A DNA stretch of 64,000 nucleotides from Aristolochia californica. Lineage: Eukaryota > Streptophyta > Magnoliopsida > Piperales > Aristolochiaceae. The stretch lies in contig JARWKL010000008.1 of the NCBI GenBank assembly GCA_029961685.1, forward strand, positions 36,083,430-36,147,429, in the 5' to 3' direction. This document shows, one piece after another, positions 46,195-56,210 of this stretch (position 1 is its first letter; the number at the start of each line of letters is the position of its first letter). The translations under genes were made by a program, and so were the position numbers. The notes under the pieces were generated by a model. It was given only the letters and a program-made list of their open reading frames with translations, did not search any database and was not told the DNA's origin.

Positions 46195-46655
46195 ATGTTA
46201 AGTTCTGGAGCCTAATCAACGCCCTACACTGAGTCGGTACATGGATTGACCTTTGTGGTAAGGTCGCTGTGGGGTTGAAAGGGGCCGGGAAGGCCCCCTC
46301 TCGGGGGTGTGGGGGCAAAGCCCCCACCTCGGTCCACGATATATTGACTATTGTGTCATTAAGGGCAGTGTGAGGATTTCACAGTTTTAATCTGGTTGTC
46401 CTAATTTTCTCTTTAAATATGGGGGCATCGTTGTTAGGGTTTTATCACCTTGACAAGAATCATAATCCGAGGAGCATCTGAAGCTGCAACCCAAGAGGTT
46501 ACAGAAAACACCTGCAGCGGCAGAAGATAAGACGTACTCTCACCTTGAGGCGAACCTGTATAAATCTTGTTGTTTTTCCTCACTTGTTTTTCCTTCTTTT
46601 GCATTTATTATTATTTCTCTGGTTATTTTAGAATTAGGGCTTCTAATTCCTAATA
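46195..46655 (+). repeat. Solo-LTR-like insertion with GC-rich hairpins
   Basis: It splits gag from protease of family E, with AGTGG on both sides (46190-46194, 46655-46659). The sequence begins TGTTAAGTTCTGG, has a TATA-like TTTAAATATGG near 46413 and a U5-like CTGTATAAATCTTG near 46556. Two perfect GC hairpins are at 46281-46297 and 46309-46327. It is likely a solo LTR, but the end ...CCTAATA lacks the usual CA. Confidence 0.5.
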
Positions 46656-46659
46656 GTGG

Positions 46660-46936
46660 CGATAAAGATGAGGCCAAAATTGAGTAAAGCAAAGTCAAGA
46701 AGGCTATATTTGAGGAGGATTTTGACTTCCTCATGAAAATAAAGACCAAGTTGGTATCTCTCAAGGCCTCTTCATCTACCACAGCCACCACTATAACAGG
46801 TATGGTCTCAGCTACTTCACCTTCCCCTTCCTAGATTATTGATTTTGGAGCCTCCAAGTACTTGACAGGTAATAGTAAAATTTTAAGTTCCAGTTCTCCT
46901 GGTTTGAGAGATAAGTTTGTCTCTATAGCCGATGGA
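46660..46936 (+). pseudogene. Family E protease start
   Basis: KVKKAIFEEDFDFLMKIKTK, the Ser/Thr linker SSSTTATTITGMVSATSPSP, a stop where Trp is expected (TAG for TGG), then IIDFGASKYLTGN (the protease DSG read as DFG) and DKFVSIADG. It is collinear with 1200-1450 of the family A copy. It is cut at 46937. Confidence 0.75.
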
Positions 46937-47536
46937 ATGATCGATCATGCATTATAGCATGAAATGGTCATGTCCTGGATGATCGATCATGCATTATAGC
47001 ATGAAATGGTCATGTCTTGGATGATCGAACTATGGTTGATCAATCATGCGTTATATTTTTTGCCAGCATAGTTCTAGATGATTGATCACAGTCAGTGACT
47101 GATCAATCATTCCAATACCAAATAAAAATTTGTCTTTATAAAGCATGAAAAATTCTCTCTAAGTGCTTTAACATGTTTCTAATTGATATATATGATTATT
47201 CTAAACATGTCTATATGCAAATTAAATCCTAGAGTTCCGATCTCACAAGTACTTAAGGACTAGGAGTTGGAATACTCTCTTACATAAATTGAATGAGTTT
47301 AAATGTATGTCTTGATGCTTGAACTCAAGTCTTTTCATTGTCTTCTTCCTTGTGGGTGCTTCTTCAAGTGTTGTTCTTCAATTTTACTTGAGGTCTTCAT
47401 TTTGGCTTTAAAACTTTAGACCTTGAGATGCTCTTGAAGGTTAAGTATCTTAAATGCTAGATTTGCAAGTTATTAGCTCAATTAAGTTTTTTTATCATCA
47501 AAATTAATGTGAGAGTCAACCTACGATCAACAAAAA
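46937..47536 (-). repeat. LTR fragment (SIRE-like type), inverted
   Basis: On the minus strand it begins near 47525 as TGTTGATCGTAGGTTGAC, followed by TTTTGATGATAAAAAAACTT, which resembles the LTR start at 51384. Its far part holds TGATCGATCAT/TGATTGATCA palindromes (46937-47110) as in that LTR's U3 region. It joins family E protease at 46937. Orientation is opposite to the LTR at 51384. Confidence 0.55.
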
Positions 47537-48860
47537 CCTCATAGGAAGAAGTGCCCCAACAGACACCAAAAGAGAGTACTTTGAGATGTCCAATTTGAGA
47601 AATCATTTTTGCTAAAAAAACTCAAAGGAGCATATATGTCAAAATGTTTTTTGGATAGGAGCATGGTTGAGCCTACCAAGCTCAATATAGGCTTCTTTAG
47701 ACAAGAACTACCTGATTTTGATGGTGTGTTTGGGCCCTATACATCTCTCTTTGAGGGTAACCTAGGCATTTACCCACACCTAATGAAGGTATTTTACACC
47801 AATGTTGAGTTGGAAGAATTACGTAATGGAGAGCTCAAGTTCACTTCCTATGTGCAAAAAGTGTTTGTTTCACTCACTATTAGTGAACTCAATGAGCCAT
47901 TGGGAACTCCAAAAGATGGCCTTAAGTGTTACATGAAGGAAAGTTGGGCTATGGACCTCGGAGAAGATTGCACATAGTCACTTACCAATGCTATCAGGTT
48001 GGTCTTTGGGCAAATTGTAGTGAGCTCATATGAGATTCAAATTAAGGACTTGAGTATGGAATTAAGACTTTTTAGGGAGATAGTCACTCCCATCCTAAAT
48101 GCTAGAAAAGGGACCTTTTCTAGATTGACTACCACGAACATCTTTTGGTTGTGGGCACTGACCCAAAAAGTGGAAATCGACTTTGCCTACTTCATGCTAC
48201 ACCGGATGGTCGACGTGGCCAAAAATGTTAGAGCCAATGGTCTTCCTTTTGGACAGATCATCATTTTTATTTTGGAACACCATGGCATTGCACTAGAGTA
48301 GGAAGAAGCCATTGTGTTTGCCAAGAAGTTGGCAATTGGTGAACTCAAAGCACACAGATTTGGGTTTGAAAAGGTTAGCGGGTGATGGATCTCAAAACTT
48401 ACCAAAGGAAAGACACATAGGAGGAAGAATATTCAAGTGTTGAGCCTAGTCCAGATTGATAATAGATTGAGCAATACACCTTCGTGAATTGGAACAAAAG
48501 TGAAGGATCCTCTAATTCAGATTGATTGATGAGACTTGAGGATGACATGATTGACATCAAAGAGACTTTGGTAACCATTAAAGCAGCCCAAAGTGATCTT
48601 AACGAAGGACAAAAGGAGATTAAAGACCTCCTCTACTTGGTCATTAATTGCCTCACTTCTTCGTATCTGCCTCTACCTCCATCCACGATTTAGTCTCTCG
48701 TACTATTTCTAGTTTTCTTTTACCTTAGGTTTACCCAATTTTTACTCCTTCTTTTTTTCTAATTAAAGTTGGTGTCCATTTTGTTAAAGCTTATATTCTC
48801 TGTACTCATTTTTCTTTAATGAAAATGCATTATATTTTCTCTATCTATCTGTGTGCTTAT
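47537..48860 (+). pseudogene. 'Putative plant transposon protein' domain gene, broken
   Basis: Three stretches in a shifting frame. 47609-47977 has SMVEPTKLNIGFFRQEL, IYPHLMKVFYTNVELEEL and FVSLTISELNEPLGTPKDG. After a stop, 47999-48301 has LRLFREIVTPILNARKG, TNIFWLWALTQKVEIDFAYF and NGLPFGQIIIFILEHHG. A coiled-coil-like tail follows (DDMIDIKETLVTIKAAQSDL) to about 48690. The pattern (FY.N, then V.FS...I...L..P, then L.H.I..P....T and LP(F/Y)G.II..IL...G) fits the Pfam 'Putative plant transposon protein' domain found as an extra ORF in plant retroelements. Molecular function is unknown. The rest to 48860 is AT-rich 3' sequence. The host element continues at 51168 after copia E2. Confidence 0.55.
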
Positions 48861-49197
48861 TGTTGAGGAGCAGGTATGAAAAAGTCTTACTTGCTCACAA
48901 AAAAAAAAGTCTCATAGAGCCATGGTGGAGTCTTATAGGAGTCTTATAGGAGGAAGTCTCACAAAAAAACTCTTAGTTAAATCTGATATAGTTATGTTAG
49001 TCTTCTATTTATGTTCAGTTATTCAACCGTTCAATTTTTCTAGGAGTAATTTTTTAATGTTTAACTTTGTGTGTAACTGGGTCAAGGGTAGTTTAGTTGT
49101 AATTAGATTTTACTTGTTTCCTCTATTATAAATAGAGGCTCATTGTACTCAAATTACAACAAGCAAGTGAATTATTTCTCTTTCCATTAATTTAACA
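48861..49197 (+). repeat. Family E copy 2, 5' LTR
   Basis: 337 bp, TGTTGAGGAGCAGG...AATTTAACA. TATAAATAGAGGCTC near 49127 gives a TATA box and the start of R. Confidence 0.92.
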
Positions 49198-49212
49198 TGG
49201 TATTAGAGTGGG
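49198..49212 (+). promoter_or_regulatory. tRNA-Met primer-binding site
   Basis: TGGTATTAGAGTGGG immediately after the LTR. Confidence 0.85.
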
Positions 49213-50834
49213 TTCTATGAGTTAACTAGGTCAACCCACAGAAATAATGTAATCCTTTTCTCATTTATCATCTCTAGTAGTTTAGGTTCATATTCTACCT
49301 TGTTCTTCATTTCTTGTCCAAAAATCCATTATTTATTTAGTGTTTTTTCCTTTATACTAAAGTTATCATATTATAGATTATATATTAACAGAAACATCAG
49401 AGTCTAATTTCTTAAAAAAAAAGAATTTTGGCAATCGGGTTTTTCTAGAAGGAGAAATTGATATTAGAAGCAACAAAGGTTAGACAACACGAGAGGTTCG
49501 AGCAACAACATAAAACTTCAACTTTTGAGGCGTTTTATGATATGAAAAATGAGACTTTATATGGAGAATTACATGTCAAAAGAAATATATGTAAATCTAT
49601 TTTCTAACACATCAAACCAATTTCCAACAGAGATTTCTAAAAGGAGATATTAATATCATAAGAGTTAATGGTCATGCTAACCAAAGAAGAAAAATCACTC
49701 AATTTGACTAAATTACATATCCCAAAATCTGCAAGATTCTTTATCTAAAAAGAAGTATATTTCATTAAATAAAATTATACTCAAATTAAATTTATCGAAG
49801 CCTAGTTTTGAAGAATAAACTTTCATGACAATCTAATCTATCTAGAAAGATATATTATTATGGAAGTTGGCAAGGGTTATGTTATAGAATGAAGCAAATT
49901 AAGTAGTCATAATAGATTCAAGAATGAAGCTTTTTATGTCAAATTAGATACAAAAGTAAAGCACTTTGAGTCTAGTTTTTTGAGAAATAATTTGTTTGTG
50001 CTTTTGAGCTATATAGTGAGAGATATTGAAATTAGAAGCACCAAAGGTTAGTTCTTCCAAAAATCTCTCCTTTTTCATTTTTTACACATATTATCTATGC
50101 ATGCATTGACGTGAATTGAGTTTCCTTTCCTCCTCAAATCCTAGTTTTTTAGCCAAATTTCTCTTCTAATAAGAGACTTTTGCTCAAACTTAATCACTTC
50201 ATGATGTGCTCATTCAAGGCATGTAATATCCTATTTTGATGTTGTTTTCATGTTTTGCATTTTTATTATGTGGTTATGTATCTTCCGCATTGTTAACTTC
50301 AAAAATTTATTGTTACTCCCTGAAAGTCATACTTGGTCAAACTCTTTAATGTATTTTAGTTCTACCCTTATAATTTGCCTAAGTTTTTTTTTAAAAAAAA
50401 GGGGTCACAATCGAGATTTGTTTGAAAGTATGAGTGTTGCATAGTCGTCTTCTTCTGGTTAAAGTTGTTTTTCTTATGTTATGTTTTCATCACTTCTAAG
50501 CAATGCGTAGACCCACTACATAAACATATGGTAGTGTGCCCAAAATCCACCTTGAGTCAAGTCATTTTACTCTTCACCCAAGTGGTGTTATGTGTTTGAG
50601 CTACCTTTAAAAAGTGAGTAGTCTATTAGTTTATGTCCTAAAGTTGGGCCATTTTTTCGCCTTTAAAATTGAGCGAAGTGTGTTTCAAACTATGACCATT
50701 TTGACTATGTATATAGCTTTATCATAGGCTAGGAGTGAATTTTATTCTCCCACATACGACCATAGACCAAGATTGAATACTAAAAAGAATTTTCATTGCA
50801 ATTTGAAGTTATAAACTCCATCTTGAAGAGGGGG
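49213..50834 (+). other. Family E copy 2 internal region (no coding)
   Basis: The first part to about 50450 is the family leader, collinear with 43753-44780. The rest is an AT-rich 3' spacer ending in AGAGGGGG. No gag or pol motifs in any frame. Confidence 0.75.
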
Positions 50835-51167
50835 TGTTGAAGAGCAAGTATGAAGAGTTTTTCATGACTCTCACGATAAGAAGTCTCAAAGAGCCAAAAT
50901 TAATATAATGGAGTCTTATAGGAGTCTCATAGGAGGAGATGTCATAGAAGAGTCTCAGGTGAAGATGTTTAAATTCTGTTTGTTTTCTATTTATGTTTAA
51001 TTGGTCAATTGTTATAGGACTTATCTTTTAGTTTTTAACTTGGGGTGTAACTGGGACACGGGTAGTTTTATTTTAATTGAACTTGTTTCCTCTATTATAA
51101 ATAGATGCTCATTGTACTCAAATTACAACAAGTAAGTGAAGTATTTCTCTTTTTCATAAATTTAACA
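50835..51167 (+). repeat. Family E copy 2, 3' LTR
   Basis: 333 bp, TGTTGAAGAGCAAG...AATTTAACA, followed by CTTAT. Confidence 0.92.
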
Positions 51168-51383
51168 CTTATTTATCTTCTTTTTTTATGCATGACAAAA
51201 AACAGGGAGAGCAAATTGAAATTGATTAAAAGGCAGTATGTAAAAAATGCCTAAAATTGAATACCCACTTCTTTCACGCATGTCCAACTTCAAGGGAAGT
51301 AATAAAAAACATGCATAATCTGACCTATGGGTCTATCTTCATTTTTCTACAAGTTGGTTTTGTCAATATAAAAAAGGGGAGAT
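51168..51383 (+). other. 3' spacer and polypurine tract of the host LTR element
   Basis: TTTTTATGCATGACAAAAAAC and AAAAAAGGGGAGAT directly before the LTR at 51384. This is the spacer style seen in SIRE-like copia elements. It continues the sequence interrupted at 48860. Confidence 0.65.
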
Positions 51384-52651
51384 TGTTGACCTAGATTAAT
51401 TCATAGCCTATTTTTACCACGACAAAACTTAACTTATTTGAGTTGATGATTATAGTTTAATAATTTCAGATGCATTTTCTTCAAGAGACACGATCAAAGT
51501 CTATGAGAAAGAATTGAAAATTCCAATCCTAAATTATATGCAAGCATTTGAGCTTAGGACAAGTGATTTCTCTTGAAACATTTTTATCAATGTATACAAA
51601 TGTTTTAAAACTTTAATTTTAGTAAGAATGGCCTATATCATGCTTAGAAATCATTTTCTTCCATAATGGCAGTAGGCATGATTGATCATCCTATAATAGC
51701 ATTAGCATGATCGATCATCCTGCATAAGCATGATTAATCATATAGAATGCTACAAGGAAGGGCTAATAAAAATCATCGATCATCCGAAACTTTCATGATC
51801 GATCATTTTGATTAGCACAAATCATTTCCTAGCCAGTTTTATACAGCATGATCAATCAACCGATGATGCATAATCGATCAACCTATTTTTTATGTGGTTG
51901 CAAACTGCTTGATTGATGCCTTAATCGATCATTAGGTTTAGAGAACTTAAAAAATGTAGCTATTATACATGGTTGATTGATCATACCTTTTCATTGATCA
52001 ATCAACACTTTTTGTAGTTTTTTGAAAACGGTAAGAAAATGGTTGTTTTGGTTAGGAATCTTATAAATAGTCTCCCAAACTCGTTACAGGGTAATTATTG
52101 AGCATTCATTGACATATCAAAACTTTCACAAAATATTCTCAACCTTGAAATTTTGATTTTAGAGAAAAAAATGAATCTACCCAAAATCTTCAATTTCTCT
52201 CAAATTTCCTGCACTTCTAGTTCGATCAAAGCTACACACACTCCATTCACGTGTTCTCAGGATTTGAAGCTTGGATCTCACTAGGAGAAGGTTGTCTCTC
52301 CAAAAAGGTGTAAGTTTTTCATTTTTCTTTTTTGTTTTCATTCTTTTAAAATAGGTTTTCTAGAACCTTAATATAGAAGGGGAATAGCCACTAGAGCCCA
52401 AATCTAGTTGTAAGAAGATCTCTTTAGGAGATATTTGGGTTGGGTAATAGGATATTAACCTTGGTTGAAAGAGCGCCAGAATGTCTTTACTTGTAATTTC
52501 AGCAAATAGAGCTTATTGCTAAAAATTCCCTAACCAAGGTTTCTTGGATGGTGATTATCATTAGAGGAACATGAAAACAAAAAATATTTGCCTCGCTTTG
52601 TAGTGTGTGTATTTTCATTTAAGTCATTTAATTTACTTTGTACATTCAACA
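51384..52651 (+). repeat. 1.27-kb LTR with palindrome-rich U3 (SIRE-like)
   Basis: TGTTGACCTAGATTAATTC...TACATTCAACA, 1268 bp, right after a polypurine tract, hence a 3' LTR. U3 (51670-52010) has about ten TGATYGATCA or near variants. TATA box TTATAAATAG at 52061-52070, upstream of a CT-rich U5. Confidence 0.78.
52062..52069 (+). promoter_or_regulatory. TATA box of the palindrome-rich LTR
   Basis: CTTATAAATAG about 50-70 bases after the last palindrome cluster. It is the likely core promoter of the LTR. Confidence 0.6.
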
Positions 52652-52929
52652 CACAATTTTTTATTCTCAATTTGTGGCGTTTTTGAGAAACCACTTGGGC
52701 CATTACTAAATCACTTAGATATGTTCAAAGATGTTTATGGAGCTTTGGAGGAATAGATTTTTTCTTGTGCAAAGGTTAAAATCAAAAGATCTCACTAAAA
52801 GTATTTGTTGAAAACTTTGGTATGCCAATAAATACTAAATGAAGGCTTAAGGACATGTTTGAGTCCCTAATTATAAGTTTTTTTTTGTGGCAAATTTAGC
52901 CACTTTAGACTATTGTACAAAAAGTTGTA
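52652..52929. other. Spacer between LTR pieces
   Basis: AT-rich. Opens with ACAATTTTTTATTC after the LTR. No coding motif seen. Confidence 0.4.
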
Positions 52930-53410
52930 CATGAATATTGATTGATCATACATTTTCATTGATTGATCAATCACCCCCTAATGACTATATTTTTTAGTTC
53001 TTATGGCCATACCATGTCAATAAAGCTTGATCGATCATACTTTATAATTTTTGCCTTTGCAGCATTTTGTATGATTGATCACACCCAAGGGGGGTGATTG
53101 ATCATGCATTCCAAGTCCACCTTTTAGCATATTAGATGACTGATTATACTTACAGAGGTTAATTAATCATGCTTGATGTTGAAGGTCTATTTCACACTAG
53201 ATGATCGATCATATAACTAAGTGAATAATTGATCATATTTTTGGTAGTGTATACCATTAGGCTCTAAGCATGATATAGGCTAATTCTAAGTGAATGAAGT
53301 GTTCTAAAACACTTGTATAAACTTAGAAATCATGATTTTAGAAAATCTTGCATGTCTTATGCTCCAAAACATAAAATTCAGAAGAATCAATTTTTTTTTT
53401 TACTATCCTC
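52930..53410 (-). repeat. Inverted LTR fragment with palindromes
   Basis: The minus strand shows GCCTATATCATGCTTAGA as in the LTR at about 51630-51650. Around it lie at least seven TGATYGATCA-type motifs (52943-53235). A diverged U3 fragment in the opposite orientation. Confidence 0.55.
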
Positions 53411-53429
53411 ATATAAACATAGAGTTATG

Positions 53430-53985
53430 AGATTTTTCTATTTGACTTAGCTAGGTCTTTGTTGATTTTCAAGACTCCATGAATTTAGCTCATGGAGAAA
53501 AAGGGAGAGAGACCCATTGGGAGAAAACAGGAGGAAGAAGGGTTATGGAATTGATTATCCTTACCCTCCCCTTGAACCTTTATTTATAAATTTATGAAAC
53601 TACTATATTACAATAATACCCATGAACTTAGGGTTTAGGGTTTAGGGTTTTGACTTTAGAACTTTATCTTAATTATATCAATGCCATATCTATGAGATGA
53701 CCCTTCATTTACCATCCAGCCATCTTGTATGTGGGCCTATGGGCATTCTCCTTGATTTATGGGCCATGAGCCCGTCTTCTATTTCTCTTGGATGCATGGG
53801 TCTTCTTTGGTCTTATGGGGTTGGGTCCATCTTCTAATACACTTGGATATGTGAGTCTTCCTTGGTCGTGTGGGCTTGGGCTCTATCTTCCAACTCTCCC
53901 CTTCACCCTGGTGCTCTCGTTCACGAGGCCTGGCTGGTATCATATTAGTGAGAGTAAATCACTTCTAGCCAACGACTCTCAAGTG
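53430..53985 (-). repeat. LTR-like segment with TATA box and short telomere-like run
   Basis: On the minus strand: repeated GGCCCA-type words, three CCCTAAA units (plus strand AGGGTTTAGGGTTTAGGG at 53629-53648), then TTATAAATAAAGGTTC near 53578-53592 and a CT-rich end. This order suits an LTR in minus orientation. No second copy in the window. Confidence 0.4.
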
Positions 53986-54024
53986 GTTGAGTAATATATG
54001 ATATTAAAGGGGGGGGGTGGTAAT

Positions 54025-54819
54025 AAGTTCCTCTGTCATGGACTTCCAACCATAAAAATTTGATATTTTTTATGGAGATGAAGTTCCTCTGCCATGGACT
54101 CCCAACCACAAAAAAATTGATATTTTTGATGGGGATGAAGTTCCTCCGTCGTGGACTTCCAACCACAAAAATTTGATATTTTTGACGGGGATGAAGTTCC
54201 TCTGTCATAGACTTCCTACCACAAAAATTTTGATATTTTTGACAAGGATGAAGTTCCTCCGTCATGGACTCCCAACCACAAATAACTTTGATATTTTTTA
54301 CGGGGATCAAGTTCCTCCGTCATGGACTCCCAACCACAAAATTTTGATATTTTTGATGGAGATGAAGTTCCTCTACCATGGACTCCCAACCACAAAAAAT
54401 TGATATTTTTTATGGGGATGAAGTTCCTCCGTCATGGACTTCCAACCACAAAAATTTGATATTTTTTACGGGAATGAAGTTCCTCTGTCATAGACTTCCA
54501 ACCACAAAAATTTTGATATTTTTGACAAGGATGAAGTTCCTCCGTCATTGACTCCCAACCACAAATAACTTTGATATTTTTTACGGGGATGAAGTTCCTC
54601 CGTCATGGACTCCCAACCACAAAATTTTGATATTTTTGACAGGGATGAAGTTCCTCCGTCATGGACACCCAACCACAAATAAATTTGATATTTTTTTACT
54701 GGGATGAAGTTCTTCCATCATGGACTCCCAACCACAAAATTTTGATATTTTTGACGGAGATGAAGTTCCTCTGTCATGGACTCCCAACCACAAATAATTT
54801 TGATATTTTTATGGGAAAA
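54025..54819. repeat. Minisatellite, 14 units of 56-59 bp
   Basis: Each unit reads AAGTTCCTCCGTCATGGACT, CCCAACCACAAA, TTTGATATTTTTGACGGGGA and ends TG. Units start at 54025, 54081, 54138, 54194, 54251, 54309, 54365, 54421, 54477, 54534, 54592, 54648, 54707 and 54763. A higher-order repeat of five units is visible: 54194-54365 closely matches 54477-54648. Open frames here are by-products of the repeat. Confidence 0.95.
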
Positions 54820-55436
54820 AATAAATAATGGTATGAGGCTACCTTTTCTTTAATAATAATGTCTTATTAAAAGAGACACAATAGCATCATCTTAAATGGG
54901 TTTAACTTGGGCCCATTTAACACGGCCCAAAATAATCCTTGTAAAATGACCCATGAAATAATCCAATGCACATATCTGTTCTAAATAATGTGATGACCAA
55001 GGAATAATCTGTCAATTCTTGAAAGATAATAATCTAGCCAAAGAAAAAAAATTACCAAGTCGAGCCGAAAAAACTTGGGGCACGTATATCGAGGTAGAAA
55101 ATAAGTGGTCCGGGTCAACTAGTTGACCCGATCCTGTTGACCTGGACTGCATTGACTTGGTCTGGAACAAAAGTCACGCGAAAGCTGTTGAGTCAATTCG
55201 ATCCGAGTTGTGATAGAACCAGCGGTGGGTTAACTCGGCGCTGATTAATTCATGTTTCCTAACTTAGGAAACATGAAATATTTGAAGAGTGTCGTCTTCC
55301 TCCTAGACTTCTTTGGCGGAAACAAAGCTTGGCGGGAGGAAACTTTCCCACAAAAGCCCAAAGGAGTTTCTGAAAAATAGCAACAAAGATTTCTGGAAGA
55401 CGGCTAGCAACAAAAGTAAACTTTCTAACTGCAACA
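54820..55436. other. Unassigned, GTCAACTCG-rich then GC-richer
   Basis: Repeated GGCCCA words at 54905-54935. Then GGGTCAACTAGTTGACCC (perfect palindrome, about 55119-55136) and a run of GTTGACC/GACTTGG motifs, as at 40640-40870. 55250-55436 could be the 5' UTR of the small ORF at 55437. Nothing firmly identified. Confidence 0.3.
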
Positions 55437-55613
55437 ATGCGTCCTCCTCGGTGCCGAAGGACGCTTGACGGGAATGATGAAGATAACGATGATAGTGATG
55501 GTCTTGTGGATGAAGACCAATTAACAAATATTAGGAGGGAGCGTGCATTACAATCCACAAGAGCCACACAATACCGAGATGCCTTAGGGACTCACATGTG
55601 GAACGATTATTGA
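55437..55613 (+). CDS. 58-codon acidic/basic small ORF
   Basis: ATG at 55437, TGA at 55611. The protein is arginine-rich at the start (MRPPRCRRTLDGN), then strongly acidic (DEDNDDSDGLVDEDQ), then helical and basic (RRERALQSTRATQYRDALGT), ending HMWNDY. The composition is much less AT-driven than the sequence after it, and the upstream 180 bases are also GC-richer. It resembles the short N-terminal proteins seen near plant DNA transposons, but I do not recognise a named family. It could be a first exon, since the region after the stop is AT-rich with no clear donor. Could be chance. Confidence 0.35.
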   Translation: MRPPRCRRTLDGNDEDNDDSDGLVDEDQLTNIRRERALQSTRATQYRDALGTHMWNDY

Positions 55614-55788
55614 TTGTTGTATCTTACTATTTTTGAATATGTATGTTGTCTTCCACATATACTAACTTATGTTTTTAATATTAAATGCACGAACTCGTTT
55701 TTTTTTAAGCATTTGCTTTTATATTGCGAATTGTGGACTTTTACGAGTTATTCGGTTCATTATCAAGCAATTTCTCTAATTATTATAT

Positions 55789-55795
<7 letters not shown>

Positions 55796-55832
<37 letters not shown>
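55796..55832. repeat. (TA)n microsatellite
   Basis: About 18 TA units. It produces a spurious Tyr/Ile-repeat frame. Confidence 0.95.
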
Positions 55833-55836
<4 letters not shown>

Positions 55837-55841
55837 ACTAT

Positions 55842-56210
55842 ATTAAATTAGTTATGTAAGTGTGGTAATTAAAATATTGTTAAAGTGAGCTTGTGATCAA
55901 TTATTTTTGTTTAATTATTTTATTTTTATAATTAATTAAACTAATGATTTTAAATTTTGTAGAAATATATTATTAATTTATACTAAGTAAAAATTTATTC
56001 TATGTTATTAATAAAATAATATACTTATTTATATGTTATATTTATTTTTATTACTGCATTAAATTAGTGCTTTAAGAGTGGTAATTAAAATATTGTTAAA
56101 GTAAACATATGACCAAGTATTTTTGTTTAATTATTTTAATTTTATAATTAATTAAACTAATTATTTTAAATTTTATGGAAATATTTTATTAATTTATACT
56201 GTGTTAAAAT
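55842..56210. repeat. Diverged tandem duplication, period about 220 bp
   Basis: 55842-55990 and 56065-56210 share GTGGTAATTAAAATATTG, TTTTTGTTTAATTATTTTA and TTATAATTAATTAAACTAAT. AT-rich, non-coding. Confidence 0.7.

Larger units (their letters stand above)
43400..46936 (+). mobile_element. Copia family E, copy 1 (5' half)
   Basis: 5' LTR (43400-43737), primer site, a leader of about 1.6 kb, gag and the start of protease. It is then cut at about 46937 by an inverted LTR fragment of another family. The leader matches the leader of copy 2 (49213-50450). The gag is related to copia family A at the start of the window. Confidence 0.8.
48861..51167 (+). mobile_element. Copia family E, copy 2: complete non-coding derivative
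   Basis: LTR 48861-49197, primer site, leader, 3' spacer with polypurine tract (TTGAAGAGGGGG), LTR 50835-51167, and an exact 5-bp duplication CTTAT (48856-48860, 51168-51172). Total 2307 bp with no gag or pol at all. It has the structure of a non-autonomous element moved by family E proteins. Confidence 0.92.

Noticed and set aside
53629..53655. Telomere-like TTTAGGG repeats
   Set aside because: Only about three units, inside an LTR-like segment. Not evidence of a telomere or fusion site.
53945..54678. Repetitive protein-like frames on both strands (for example GGTSSLSK and KFLCHRLPTT units)
   Set aside because: Translation of the 57-bp minisatellite. Period changes of 56-59 bp break the frame.
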